Assembly (NCBI GenBank): GCA_028023455.1
Contig: JAQFVV010000258.1
Coordinates: 1,294,501 to 1,358,500 of the forward strand
Direction: 5' to 3'
DNA from: Epiperipatus broadwayi
Taxonomy: Eukaryota > Onychophora > Udeonychophora > Euonychophora > Peripatidae
Length of the DNA stretch: 64,000 bases
Below, one piece after another: positions 36,913 to 45,896 of this stretch. Within the stretch, counting starts at the first letter, position 1. The number at the start of each line of letters is the position of its first letter. Under the pieces are notes generated by a model. It made no database searches. It was given only the letters and a program-made list of their open reading frames with translations, and was not told where the DNA came from. The position numbers and the translations under genes are program-made.

Positions 36913-37465
36913 TAAACTTCACTACTTACCCATACTATGAGCCATGATTCCAGTTTAAGTCTTGCTAGAGGTATTAAAACGATTCTAATGAACTGAAAAT
37001 TACTGACTGTGCTTACTTTATGTTAATTTTTGTGAGCCTGAAAGTTAACTAAATTTATCTGCACTTATTAGATAACGTTAGCAGCTATTATATTTATATA
37101 TTTCAAAAATAAGTAGAATTGTAATTAAACAATTTATTCAGATAATAAATATGTATGTAGTATGATGATTTTAACTACAGAAAGGAATTCGTTAAATGAA
37201 TCGAGCGACGGAAAATCCAAATGTCGAGGTTGGGCTGCTCATCACCACACATCACCCACTTTAGTAAGTTTCCGCTTTTTTTAATCTCTTAGATTTTTTG
37301 ACCAAAAAAACCCACCATAATCTGTTTTGTTAGTTGCTTGATAGTTGTTAACTGAAATATCAATCGAATTTGCTTGAAAGCAAGATGAGCATTGTGTGTC
37401 AATGATTTTTTTTATAGATATGATGGCTTTTATTCCCAAGAAGGTGAAAAGTTACCACTTTATAG
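36913..37465. other. unassigned DNA, then RTE 5-prime UTR fragment
   Basis: 36913-37220 shows nothing. About 37225-37455 matches the RTE 5-prime UTR (GGGCTGCTCATC, TTGTTAACTGAAATATCAAT and TTTTTTTTATAGATATGATG blocks, compare 59870-60010 and 29220-29330). It stops at the family A repeat. Confidence 0.5.
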
Positions 37466-37563
37466 TTTATTATATAGGTACATGAGCACAGACTCTCAGA
37501 TGACCCGTCACTCTCCACTCTATCTAATAACACTGATACACTCAAGCACATATATGCTGAAAA

Positions 37564-37631
37564 GATAAATAATCACCAATATATGTATTTCATGCTAAAC
37601 CAGAAATCATCAGTTGGTCCAGATTATCATC
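37564..37631 (-). ncRNA. hammerhead ribozyme, family A tandem unit 1
   Basis: CTGATGA (37613-37607), stem II TTCT/AGCA with one mismatch, GAAA, stem III AT/AT, UA cleavage step at 37580, and stem I ACCAA/TTGGT plus TAATC/GATTA past a bulge. Core complete. Confidence 0.75.
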
Positions 37632-38021
37632 TCCCACAGATATATACTATAAGTGCTCAGATATATATATTAATATAGACAATCTTAATACTTTAATGGA
37701 CAGGCTCCAATCTACAACACACTCCAACTCTTCAACTGTCCATCCAATTGAAAATCTGATGATGAAATGCTCGAAGGCCACTCTGAGGCCAAGATTCTTG
37801 TCATACCCATGTTGACCTAAGGTCAATCTGAACCCCACATGTACAGGACATAATCCATTTAATACATATGTAAGGATGGGCAGACATCTCAACACAGGTT
37901 TATTATATACCTGTGTCTATATATATAATATATAGGGTATATGAGCACGACTTTCAGATGACCCATCACTCTCCACTCTATCTAATAACACTGATACATT
38001 CAAGCACATATATGCTGAAAA

Positions 38022-38089
38022 GATAAATAATCACCAATATATGTATTTCATGCTAAACCAGCAATCATCAGTTGGTCCAGATTATCATC
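38022..38089 (-). ncRNA. hammerhead ribozyme, family A tandem unit 2
   Basis: CTGATGA (38071-38065), stem II TGCT/AGCA, GAAA, short stem III, UA step at 38038, stem I as in unit 1. Core complete. Head-to-tail with the motif at 37564-37631. Confidence 0.78.
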
Positions 38090-38261
38090 TCCCGCACATA
38101 TATGCTGTAAGTTCTCAGATATATATTAAGAAAGACAATCTTCATACTTTAATGGATAGGCTCCAATCTACTACACATTCCAACTCTTCAACCATCCATT
38201 AAAGTATGAAGATTGTCTATCTTAAAATATATCTGAGCACTTATAGTATATATGTGTGGGA

Positions 38262-38329
38262 GATGATAATCTGGACCAACTGATGATTGCTAGTTTAGCA
38301 TGAAATACGCATATTGGTGATTATTTATC
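38262..38329 (+). ncRNA. hammerhead ribozyme, family A inverted copy
   Basis: CTGATGA at 38280-38286, stem II TGCT/AGCA with loop AGTTT, GAAA at 38302-38305, predicted cut after A at 38313, stem I ACCAA/TTGGT and TAATC/GATTA. Core complete. Confidence 0.77.
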
Positions 38330-38646
38330 TTTTCAGCATATATGTGCTTGAGTGTATCAGTGTTATTAGATAGAGTGCAGAGTGATGGGTCATCTGAAAG
38401 TCTGCTCATATACCCTATATATTACATATATAGACACAGGTACATAATAAGCCTGTGTTTCAGTTGTTACATTCTAGAGATCTCTGCCCATCCTTGCATA
38501 TTATTAAATGGATTATGTCCTGCACATGTGGGGTTCAGATTGACCTTAGGTCAACCTGGGTGTGACAAGAATCTTAGCCTCAGGGTGGCCTTCGAGCATG
38601 CTGGAGGATTGCATTAAATCCTAAGATCTAGGTGCAGTGCTCTCAG

Positions 38647-38705
38647 ATCCAAGGCTCTTCACTGATGATAGGCACAAGCTAGAAACTAGTACGGGGATAT
38701 TGGAT
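38647..38705 (+). ncRNA. hammerhead ribozyme, family C unit 1
   Basis: CTGATGA at 38662-38668 and GAAA at 38682-38685. Stem II begins TAG and ends CTA, where units 2 and 3 have TGG and CCA, a compensatory change at the second pair. Stem III is AC/GT. Cleavage is predicted after A38691. Stem I outer helix is ATCCAA/TTGGAT. The inner stem I pair nearest the cut is mismatched, so activity may be lower. Confidence 0.75.
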
Positions 38706-39101
38706 GAGTAGGCACTAGATAGGTTTTTATGCACAAGCCTTCTGGCATCCATTGATTATTCTGTTTGGCACAGGGTGGCACTACTATATGGAGAGTTTTG
38801 CCTTTGTTTACAACAATTATGTACTAGTATAGAGATGGTGACCAGGTGATATTTAGTGGTTTAGCACCAATCCTGCCTAATAGGATAGTGGTTGCTATGG
38901 TTGTTTAAGAGCTAAAGACACCAAAATGTATGGATGCTAAATTGAGTTCAGACCCATGTGACTATATAAGCTATTGAACTTAGATTGAAAATATTATTGT
39001 GTTTTCAATTTTATTCTCATAGTTTCAATAGTAAAGTAGAGTTAAAAAGTGGGTGCTGGAGGGTTGCATTAGATCCTAAGGCCTAGGTGCAGTGCTCTCA
39101 G

Positions 39102-39160
39102 ATCCAAGGCTCCTCACTGATGATGGCCACAAGCCAGAAACTAGTCTGGGGATATTGGAT
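39102..39160 (+). ncRNA. hammerhead ribozyme, family C unit 2
   Basis: CTGATGA 39117-39123; stem II TGGC/GCCA with loop CACAA; GAAA 39137-39140; stem III AC/GT around TA; GUC cleavage triplet with the cut after C39146. Stem I inner helix TCCTCA/TGGGGA, internal loop GGC/TA, outer helix ATCCAA/TTGGAT. All core bases present. This is the clearest type I hammerhead in the window. Confidence 0.85.
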
Positions 39161-39482
39161 GAGTAGGCACTAGATAGGGATTTTATTCACAAGCCTTCTG
39201 GCATCCATTGATTACTGTTTGGCACAGGGAGGCACTACTGTATGGAGAGTTTTGCCTTTGTTTACAACAATTATGTGCTAGTATAGAGATGGTGACCAGG
39301 TGATGTTTAGTGGTTTAGCACCAATCCTGCTTAATAGGATAGTGGTTGCTATGGTTGTTTAAGAGCTAAAGACACCAAAATGTATGAATGCTGAATTGAG
39401 TTCAGACCATGTGACTATATAAGCTATTGAACTTAGATTGAAAATATTATTGTGTTTTTAATTTTATTCTCATAGTTTTATA

Positions 39483-39609
39483 TACATGAATAAACATTTA
39501 TTTTATAACGTCTTGCGTGCGATTATAATTACAATAGAATGACAGCCTGTTAATAACATTCTCACAGCATCTGCGCAATTAGCTTAACAGGCTGTCATTC
39601 TATTGTAAT
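39483..39609 (+). mobile_element. 127-bp insertion ending in a perfect 26-bp hairpin
   Basis: Flanked by the 12-bp duplication CATAGTTTTATA (39471-39482 and 39610-39621) within family C unit 2. The insert is 45 nt followed by a hairpin whose arms 39528-39553 and 39584-39609 are perfect 26-bp reverse complements around a 30-nt loop. The right arm ends exactly at the insert boundary. A 12-bp duplication suggests target-primed reverse transcription. I do not recognise the parent sequence. Confidence 0.7.
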
Positions 39610-39692
39610 CATAGTTTTATAGTAAAGTAGAGTTAAAAAGTGGGTGCTGGAGGGTTGCATTAGATCCTAAGGCCTAGGTGCAGTGCTCTCAG

Positions 39693-39751
39693 ATCCAAGG
39701 CTCCTCACTGATGATGGCCACAAGCCAGAAACTAGTCTGGGGATATTGGAT
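39693..39751 (+). ncRNA. hammerhead ribozyme, family C unit 3
   Basis: Same core and helices as unit 2: CTGATGA 39718-39724, GAAA 39728-39731, GUC with the cut after C39737, outer stem I ATCCAA/TTGGAT. Confidence 0.85.
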
Positions 39752-39905
39752 GAGTAGGCACTAGATAGGGATTTTATGCACAAGCCTTCTGGCATCCATT
39801 GATTACTCTGTTTGTCACAGGGAGGCACTACTGTATGGAGAGTTTTGCCTTTGTTTACAACAATTATGCTAGTATAGAAATGGTGATCATGTGATGTTTA
39901 GTGGT

Positions 39906-41731
39906 TTGTACATACTACAGAATTGTTATTAATGTTTATCACAAAACAACAGAACAACAAATGTAAGTTCCCAACAGTATGCAAATTTTATTGTATCCCC
40001 TGTATTGTATCTTTTTTATTAATAAAGTTTATTTTTGAAATAATAATAACATATTCTGGAGAGTTTAAAAGAAATTATTAAGAAAGTAAAGAAGGAGCAA
40101 TTTGAAACTGTTAGAATTTGATTGTTTTCTCACATCATTTTCTGATACACAGAAGTCACTATATAAATAATGGTAGACAGTAGGGAAAGTACTGCAATGT
40201 GGTCTGGCTAGAAAAAAAAAATACCATAGGTGACCAACGTTGACTTATATGCTATTACAAATGTGATTATCTCTGGAAGATGTCTATCTCTTTAAATGAC
40301 AGTGAACATCGGTCTCCAATGGATTTTCTGATCCTAAAGAAACAACTGGACAGCCCCTATGATTTACTAGCTTGGAGTGCGTACATGTCAGTTAAGCCAA
40401 CGGACAAGTACATTGCATCCGGAGATTTGGTACCAAAATTCACTGTTAACAGTGGACAATGATTGCTTACCTCAAGAAAATTATTTTTTTTATTGATTTG
40501 TGTAATTTCTTTTTCTTCATTATTTGAAATTTTAAACCTTTTGATTTTTGTTAATTTTTGTTTTCAAATTTGGCATTTTACACTTTAAAATGGGAACGTT
40601 CACTTTGATTAAATGGGGGGTTGAAGTAAGAAAATGCTTGTGATATTAAATAAAGTTTAAATTTTCAGGCTCCTCCAGAAGTTTGATTCAGCTTTTCTAA
40701 AGTGATACAAAGTAAGATTTTGACATATCCAACATTAACTGCACACTTTAGACTAAATGGAATTCCGTTACTCATTAATAGTTCTTACTAAAACTTAGAC
40801 ATGGTTATTTTCTTCTGGATGCATGATTAATCAGCTAGAAGGAATGGCTTTTTTTTCCATTAATTTGTTTTTGACTTATATATATATATGAGAGGTCATT
40901 CATTCAAAAACCGGATAGCAATATTTATACATTGAATAAAATATAATTATAAATAGCATCACTAGTAAGATAGATTTGGGATTGTTGAATTATTAATTTT
41001 TTTATTATATATATTATTTGGAATCTTTTATTTCGTTTTGTATATACATCATTCTGAATTGTTATTTTTTGTAAATAAAGATTGCCAAGGCTTGGATTTC
41101 TATCATGGGATTTGTGGGGAATTTATTGCATTAAGCTGTGAAAATAATAGAAACAATCCTTGTTATCTCATCATTCTACATGTAAATATTATTCTATTAT
41201 ATATTATTTGTAGTTTAGTAAATGTTACTGAGTTGTTGAAATCAATCTGATCTCTGCTTGGTTATCATCATTGTGCATTTACATTACTAAATAAATAGGT
41301 TAGTCTATTTTATCCACACACTGCTAAATAACTATATTAAATGCATATGTATTAATCACTCATACCCACACATTACTCTTCATGTATAAACAGATGTTTG
41401 GAATATTCTAGCAGGATATGTACATTGGTCTTCATATATATAGTGTAACATTTTTCCATCTGACTAGGTCTCTGTATGCAATAAACTGCATGAGTTGATC
41501 AAGTTATGGAAAAGAAAAAATGTTTCATTTTTTTTATTTCAAAAAAACATAACTATATTTCCTGATCAACTCTACCTAGAAATTGTTACGAGTACAATTG
41601 CGAGCTGAATCACTTTTTAATTTGTAAATGAGGGCGCCAGAGTCATTAGACTACTGATTCTGCGTTCAAAAGTATCGTAACTCATAAAGTAGTGATTGTA
41701 CGATCGAGATTAAAATTCCCATTAATTAGTA
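39906..41731. other. unassigned DNA with one possible exon or pseudogene
   Basis: The plus strand at 40280-40462 has a 60-codon frame starting MSISLNDSEHRSPMDFLILK with more balanced codon use than its surroundings. I recognise no domain; it could be a gene remnant. A long A-tract lies at about 40209-40220 and a T-tract after the frame. The rest is A+T-rich and featureless. Confidence 0.3.
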
Positions 41732-41739
41732 GAAGATAT

Positions 41740-43079
41740 GGTAAAGGTTTACTTTAGTGACCACAGCATAAAAATCATGTTCACCCTCTAGTTTGCAAAA
41801 TTAGAAGTAAATTATTATTTGAAAATCTTACATATACTACTATATTACAATTACACTAAAATTTATTAAAATGTAAAAGATAATCAAAAAAATATTTACC
41901 ATTTTAAAGAAGTTGAAATAATTACACTAGATTAATTAAAATAATTAGTTTAAATTATTTGAAACTTAAGAATTTAAACTATCGACATTTATAACTTAAG
42001 AATTTAAACTATCTAGATTTATAGCAGTTACTACAAAAAAAACCCTCTGGGTTCAAAAATTAGAATTACACGCACGTGTAGTTTTATAGTTACAAAAAAT
42101 GTCTGACAGATCTATCACACAATTAGTTCCAGATGACCAAATCTTGAGTGTTGCTTCTATTCTGGCAGAATACTGGAAGATGTCTGACTTGTGTAATGAA
42201 TGCCCTTCAAACTCTGGAATTGGCCATCTAATGGCTTGCAAGAAGACACCTTCTGAAGAATTACACCACATGCCAACAGTGCAGTTTTGTTGTTTGCTGG
42301 TGATGTATTCTGCAGGCATAGATGGATGTAGATGTCAATGCAGAATATGTCGCGGTGCAGCACAATCAGAAAGGGGTCTTTCTTTTCCAAAAGTCATCTG
42401 TCTCTGGGAACAATTGTAAATATAGTGTATTTTTGGTCGCATAATTTGCCCCAAGAATACATTGTGCATGAGACTGGCATCAGCAAGAAAATAATCATTG
42501 ACCGGGCAAATTTTTGTCGTGAAAAATGTGCCAAATATTTAGACACAAATCCGATGGTTCTTGGCAGAATGGATGACAATGGGGAGCCATTAGTCATCGA
42601 AATCGATGAAACTTATTATTTCCACAGAAAATACCACAGGGGGACTATACATAGAGGGCATTGGGTCTTTGGTGCAGCAGACTCAGCAATGGGGTATAAA
42701 TGCATTCAATTGTCGTCCATCAGGACAACATTGTGAAGACTGAGACATACATACCCAGAATATTGAGAATATGTGGATGAGAGTGAAGCATAAGCTGAAA
42801 TTTCAATCTGGTACCAGCAGAGCTTTGTTTTCATCGTACCTCCAAGAATTTGCCTTCGGAATAGATATAGCACTGCCGCCTTTTTCTCCAACTTCCTACT
42901 ATGCATAAGGCATAACTATGTGTAAAAAAGTAAATGATTTTTTTTTATTATCTTTTACATTTTAATTGTTTACTGTAATTGTAATATAGGAGCATATATG
43001 TAAGATTTTAGAATATTTTAGTTGTAATTTTAAAAACTAGAGGGCAAATATCTTGTGGTTGCTAAAGTAAACCTTTACC
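41740..43079 (+). mobile_element. Merlin-type DNA transposon, 1340 bp
   Basis: An 8-bp duplication GAAGATAT (41732-41739 and 43080-43087) borders inverted repeats starting GGTAAAGGTTTACTTTAG. The repeats stay alignable for about 150 bp (41740-41890 and 42930-43079). Merlin elements are the eukaryotic relatives of bacterial IS1016/ISXO2-like transposons and make 8-9 bp duplications. The encoded transposase is broken, so the copy is not autonomous. Confidence 0.88.
42099..42908 (+). pseudogene. Merlin (ISXO2-like) transposase, broken
   Basis: The N-terminal part (42099 to about 42340) contains two Cys-rich blocks. The frame then shifts to one encoding SKSHLSLGTIVNIVYFWSHN, a conserved helix, and VIEIDETYYFHRKYHRG with the first catalytic Asp, then HWVFGA. 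A second frameshift lies near 42690-42710 (next block DNIVKTETY). A deletion then joins this directly to HTQNIENMWMRVKHKLKF and LFSSYLQEFAF. The acidic residue of the C-terminal block remains, but the segment that normally holds the second catalytic Asp is gone. Two frameshifts and this deletion make it inactive. In intact relatives it cuts and pastes the element in the nucleus. Confidence 0.82.
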
Positions 43080-43109
43080 GAAGATATTTCCCTTTGACTT
43101 AATTAAAAA

Positions 43110-44220
43110 AATAAATCTACTTGGCAAAGGTAATTTATACACTAATTTGAATCTAAATAATCAAATCTAAAACATAAATATAATAACATTATTAATTTTA
43201 TACACGGACAATGCAAGTTATATTAGTAATAAAGATTTATCAGAGCCCGTCAAACATCTAATATTTATGATAACAAAAAAATTATAATATTGGAAAGGAT
43301 TATCCATAACTAATTTAATAATTTGATTCAAATATTTCTTCTTAAAGTAGTAGCTAGTTTGGGTCTCCTTTATTTTTCTGTGGTAACAGTTTCATTCAAC
43401 ACTCAGTTTGTAAATCTTTAGATAAAAAATTATGAGATAAACATTTCATTTAAATTTCAGTTCATAAAGCTTTATATAAAAGTTACAGCCATTAACTTAC
43501 CAGTAAGTTTGAAATTTATGTAGGTGATTGATCATCCAATGTCCAATTCTTTCAATGTGCAGTCCACAGTAGTTTTTTTTGTTTAATTCCTTCCAAGTCT
43601 TCGATCGGTATTTAGGTAGAGCCAGATGATGATTTAGGTGACTTTTCCCAAAAGAAAGTGTCGGCAAAGGATAGAGTTCTACTCACTCATGGTGAGTGGT
43701 TTCAGTTTATATCTAAGTGGACACATTTTATTATTTTTTTTACTAAAAAAAAAATATAAGGCACCTCAAATTGCTCAACACTCTCTGGAAAAAGAAGACA
43801 AAGACAGACCCTTTTCCAACCTGTCGGCTCCTTCTATATCCTCAGATCTTTTTTTTCTGCACATATTTCTTTTACCTTTTGTTTTCTTATTTTATAAACT
43901 TCTACATTATTTCTTTTTTTTTTTTTACTACAAAGTCTCTTTTCTTTTTATGAATTCCTGCCATCTTTACTTACCATTAGAAAGTCGTTTCCGATAGTAA
44001 TCTTTTAGATTTGAAATTTCCCTTCACTATTTGAATCAATTATTTGTTATGCAATTTTCCATATCAAATTTATTTTAATTAAATTACAAAAAAGAAAATT
44101 AAACTTTCATTGTACATTTTTTTAAAAAAAAATTATATTACAAAAAAAAAATTAAAGATCAGGTTCTCTCTTTTTTTAAAAATGATATACAATATCAAAT
44201 AGCAATTTGTACCATATATA
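43110..44220 (+). repeat. decayed relative of the LTR at 61641-62661
   Basis: Scattered blocks align in order with 61960-62990: TTGGCAAAGGTAA-type near 43127; TACCAGTAAGTTTGAAATTT near 43499; AAACTTTCATTGTACATTTT near 44101; and a TTTGTACCATAT...AATGGTACAAT pair near 44208-44236. ORFs at 43638-43997 and 43771-43953 are T-tract artefacts. Low identity; family assignment tentative. Confidence 0.35.
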
Positions 44221-44529
44221 TAAATAAATGGTACAATAGGTGCATTCATTTGTAATTAAATAAATCCACCCCTGAAGATAGATGATTGCAAATGCTCCCT
44301 GAATTCGAATACTGAGGCATAATGGAACCTGAAAGAGAGATGAGATGTGGACAAAGTCCAGATTGCATCTAAATTTCATCAGTAAACATTGAGCTAACAT
44401 ACTGAAGGTAATGTGATCATGGCCTAAGCATTTAATCTTGCTATCACCAGTATCCTATTCAATGACCCTAAGTCCAACAATAGTAAAATGTGCCCCCTCT
44501 TTCTTGTGCCATCCATGGTCTCATTACAA

Positions 44530-45030
44530 TATGTATATATAATATCACTAAACATCACATGATCACTATCTCATACTAGCACAATAATTGTTATAAACAA
44601 TTCAAAATACAGCAAAACTCTCCATATAGTAGTGCCATCTTGTGCTAAAGAGCCAAAGACACCAAAATGTATGGGTACTGAATTGAGTTCAGACCCATAT
44701 GACTACATAAGCTATTGAGCTTGGATTGAAAATATTAATAGTGTTTTCAATTTCATTCTCATAGTTTTGTAGTTAAATAGAGTTAAAAGGTGGGTGCTGG
44801 AGGGTTGCATTAGATCCTAAGATCTAGGTGCAGTGCTCTCAGATCCAAGGCTCCTCACTGATGAAGGCCACAAGCCAGAAACTAGTCTGGGGATATTGGA
44901 TGAGTAGACACTAGATAGGGATTTTATGCACAAGCCTTCTGGCATCCATTGATTGCTCTTGTTAGCACAAGATGGCACTACTATATGGAGAGTTTTGCTG
45001 TATTTTGAATTGTTTATATATAATATCAAT
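44530..45030 (+). repeat. hammerhead repeat family C, copy between perfect 54-bp inverted arms
   Basis: A plus-strand unit (about 44648-45016) carries the ribozyme. The last 54 bp of the repeat (44963-45016) occur as a perfect reverse complement at 44594-44647 directly before it. DNA further left (44530-44590) continues the inverted copy with less identity. Both 3-prime ends point outward. Confidence 0.82.
44843..44901 (+). ncRNA. hammerhead ribozyme, family C single copy
   Basis: CTGATGA 44858-44864, stem II GGC/GCC with an A-A apposition at its base, GAAA 44878-44881 region, GUC cleavage triplet, stem I inner TCCTCA/TGGGGA and outer ATCCAA/TTGGAT. Core complete. Confidence 0.8.
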
Positions 45031-45666
45031 AATTATGCGCTTATAATGCTCTTAAAGAAGTTATATATATTACTAAATTTATTTAAGGCTTAGCGCTTTC
45101 AAAGCTCTAAGGCTTCATAATCATCATATAAAATAGAAAACTATGTGTTCATGTATATTTATTTATTTGTATTGTGTTGTTAAAGTTCTGAAGAATATTG
45201 CTAGAGCAATCAAAAACATAAATAGTGGGTTGTAAAAAGCATTGTAAAAAGTAATAAAGAATGGATTTGGTGATGCAATAGGATAGTGTTATATATATTG
45301 TAATTTTGTTTGCCCAACTACATTGGGAATAGATTGATTTTTATTCGTGGTGTTTCTGGAAAATTTTACATTTTATGAAAATTAAATTAGTAATCGAAAA
45401 ATGCAACAAATGTACAGTTTAATACAAAATCTGATGTATTTTTTTTTCTCTGATCCTCTGTTCAGAGTGTATGTATTTTTATTGATTTTTAATAGCTTGT
45501 TATATTATTTTCTTTGTATTACAAAGTGTTTGTAATGATTGATGTTTCATTACGACATTAATCAAGATGTGGTTAATCAGTATAATTGAGGTTAATTATA
45601 TTGTTAATTAAATTTTTTTTTTTAAAAAAGGGATAAATCTTTATATTCGGTTTAAGAACTGAAACA
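45031..45666. other. unassigned DNA
   Basis: No gene or repeat boundary seen; A+T-rich with short A- and T-runs. Confidence 0.4.
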
Positions 45667-45794
45667 TAGGCTTATTACATACCTGTGTCTATATATGTAA
45701 TACATAGGGTATATGAGCACAGACTTTCACATGACCCACCACTCTCCACTCTATCTCATAACACTGATACACTTGAACACATATATGTTGTAAA

Positions 45795-45862
45795 GATAAA
45801 TAATCACCAATACACGTATTTCATGCTAAACCAGCAATCATCAGTTGGTCCAGATTATCATC
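45795..45862 (-). ncRNA. hammerhead ribozyme, family A
   Basis: CTGATGA (45844-45838), stem II TGCT/AGCA, GAAA, stem III with a T-G wobble, UA cleavage step, stem I ACCAA/TTGGT and TAATC/GATTA. Core complete. Confidence 0.77.
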
Positions 45863-45896
45863 TCTACACATATATGCTATAAGTGCTCAAATATAT

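Larger units (their letters stand above)
37466..38605 (-). repeat. hammerhead repeat family A, tandem pair plus inverted copy
   Basis: Two minus-strand units stand head-to-tail: corresponding ribozyme positions are 458 bp apart (37580 and 38038). From about 38195 a plus-strand copy follows in inverted orientation, to about 38605. Unit junctions carry CACAGGT-type sequence (37900, 37915, 38435). The tandem pair would release a 458-nt RNA if both ribozymes cut. Confidence 0.8.
38606..39905 (+). repeat. hammerhead repeat family C, three head-to-tail units
   Basis: Units begin near GGTGCTGGAGGGTTGCATTA (the first, more diverged, at about 38600). The CTGATGA positions 38662, 39117 and 39718 give spacings of 455 and 601 bp; the second equals one unit plus a small insertion at 39483-39609. 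Each unit has the ribozyme near its start, a TATATAAG motif near 38958 or 39416, and an A+T-rich junction. The third unit is truncated after about 270 bp. Units 2 and 3 are nearly identical; unit 1 is more diverged. Confidence 0.85.

Noticed and set aside
37466-39905. CRISPR-like array
   Set aside because: Regular spacing comes from 455-458-bp ribozyme units; there are no short repeats with unique spacers and the genome is eukaryotic.
42157-42906. Minus-strand ORFs over the Merlin transposase (42053-42319, 42157-42390, 42394-42597, 42706-42906)
   Set aside because: They are reverse-strand readings of the transposase, which is identified on the plus strand.
43638-43997. 119-codon ORF with hydrophobic Phe/Leu tract
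   Set aside because: Encoded by T-runs in noncoding DNA; no domain and no conservation visible.
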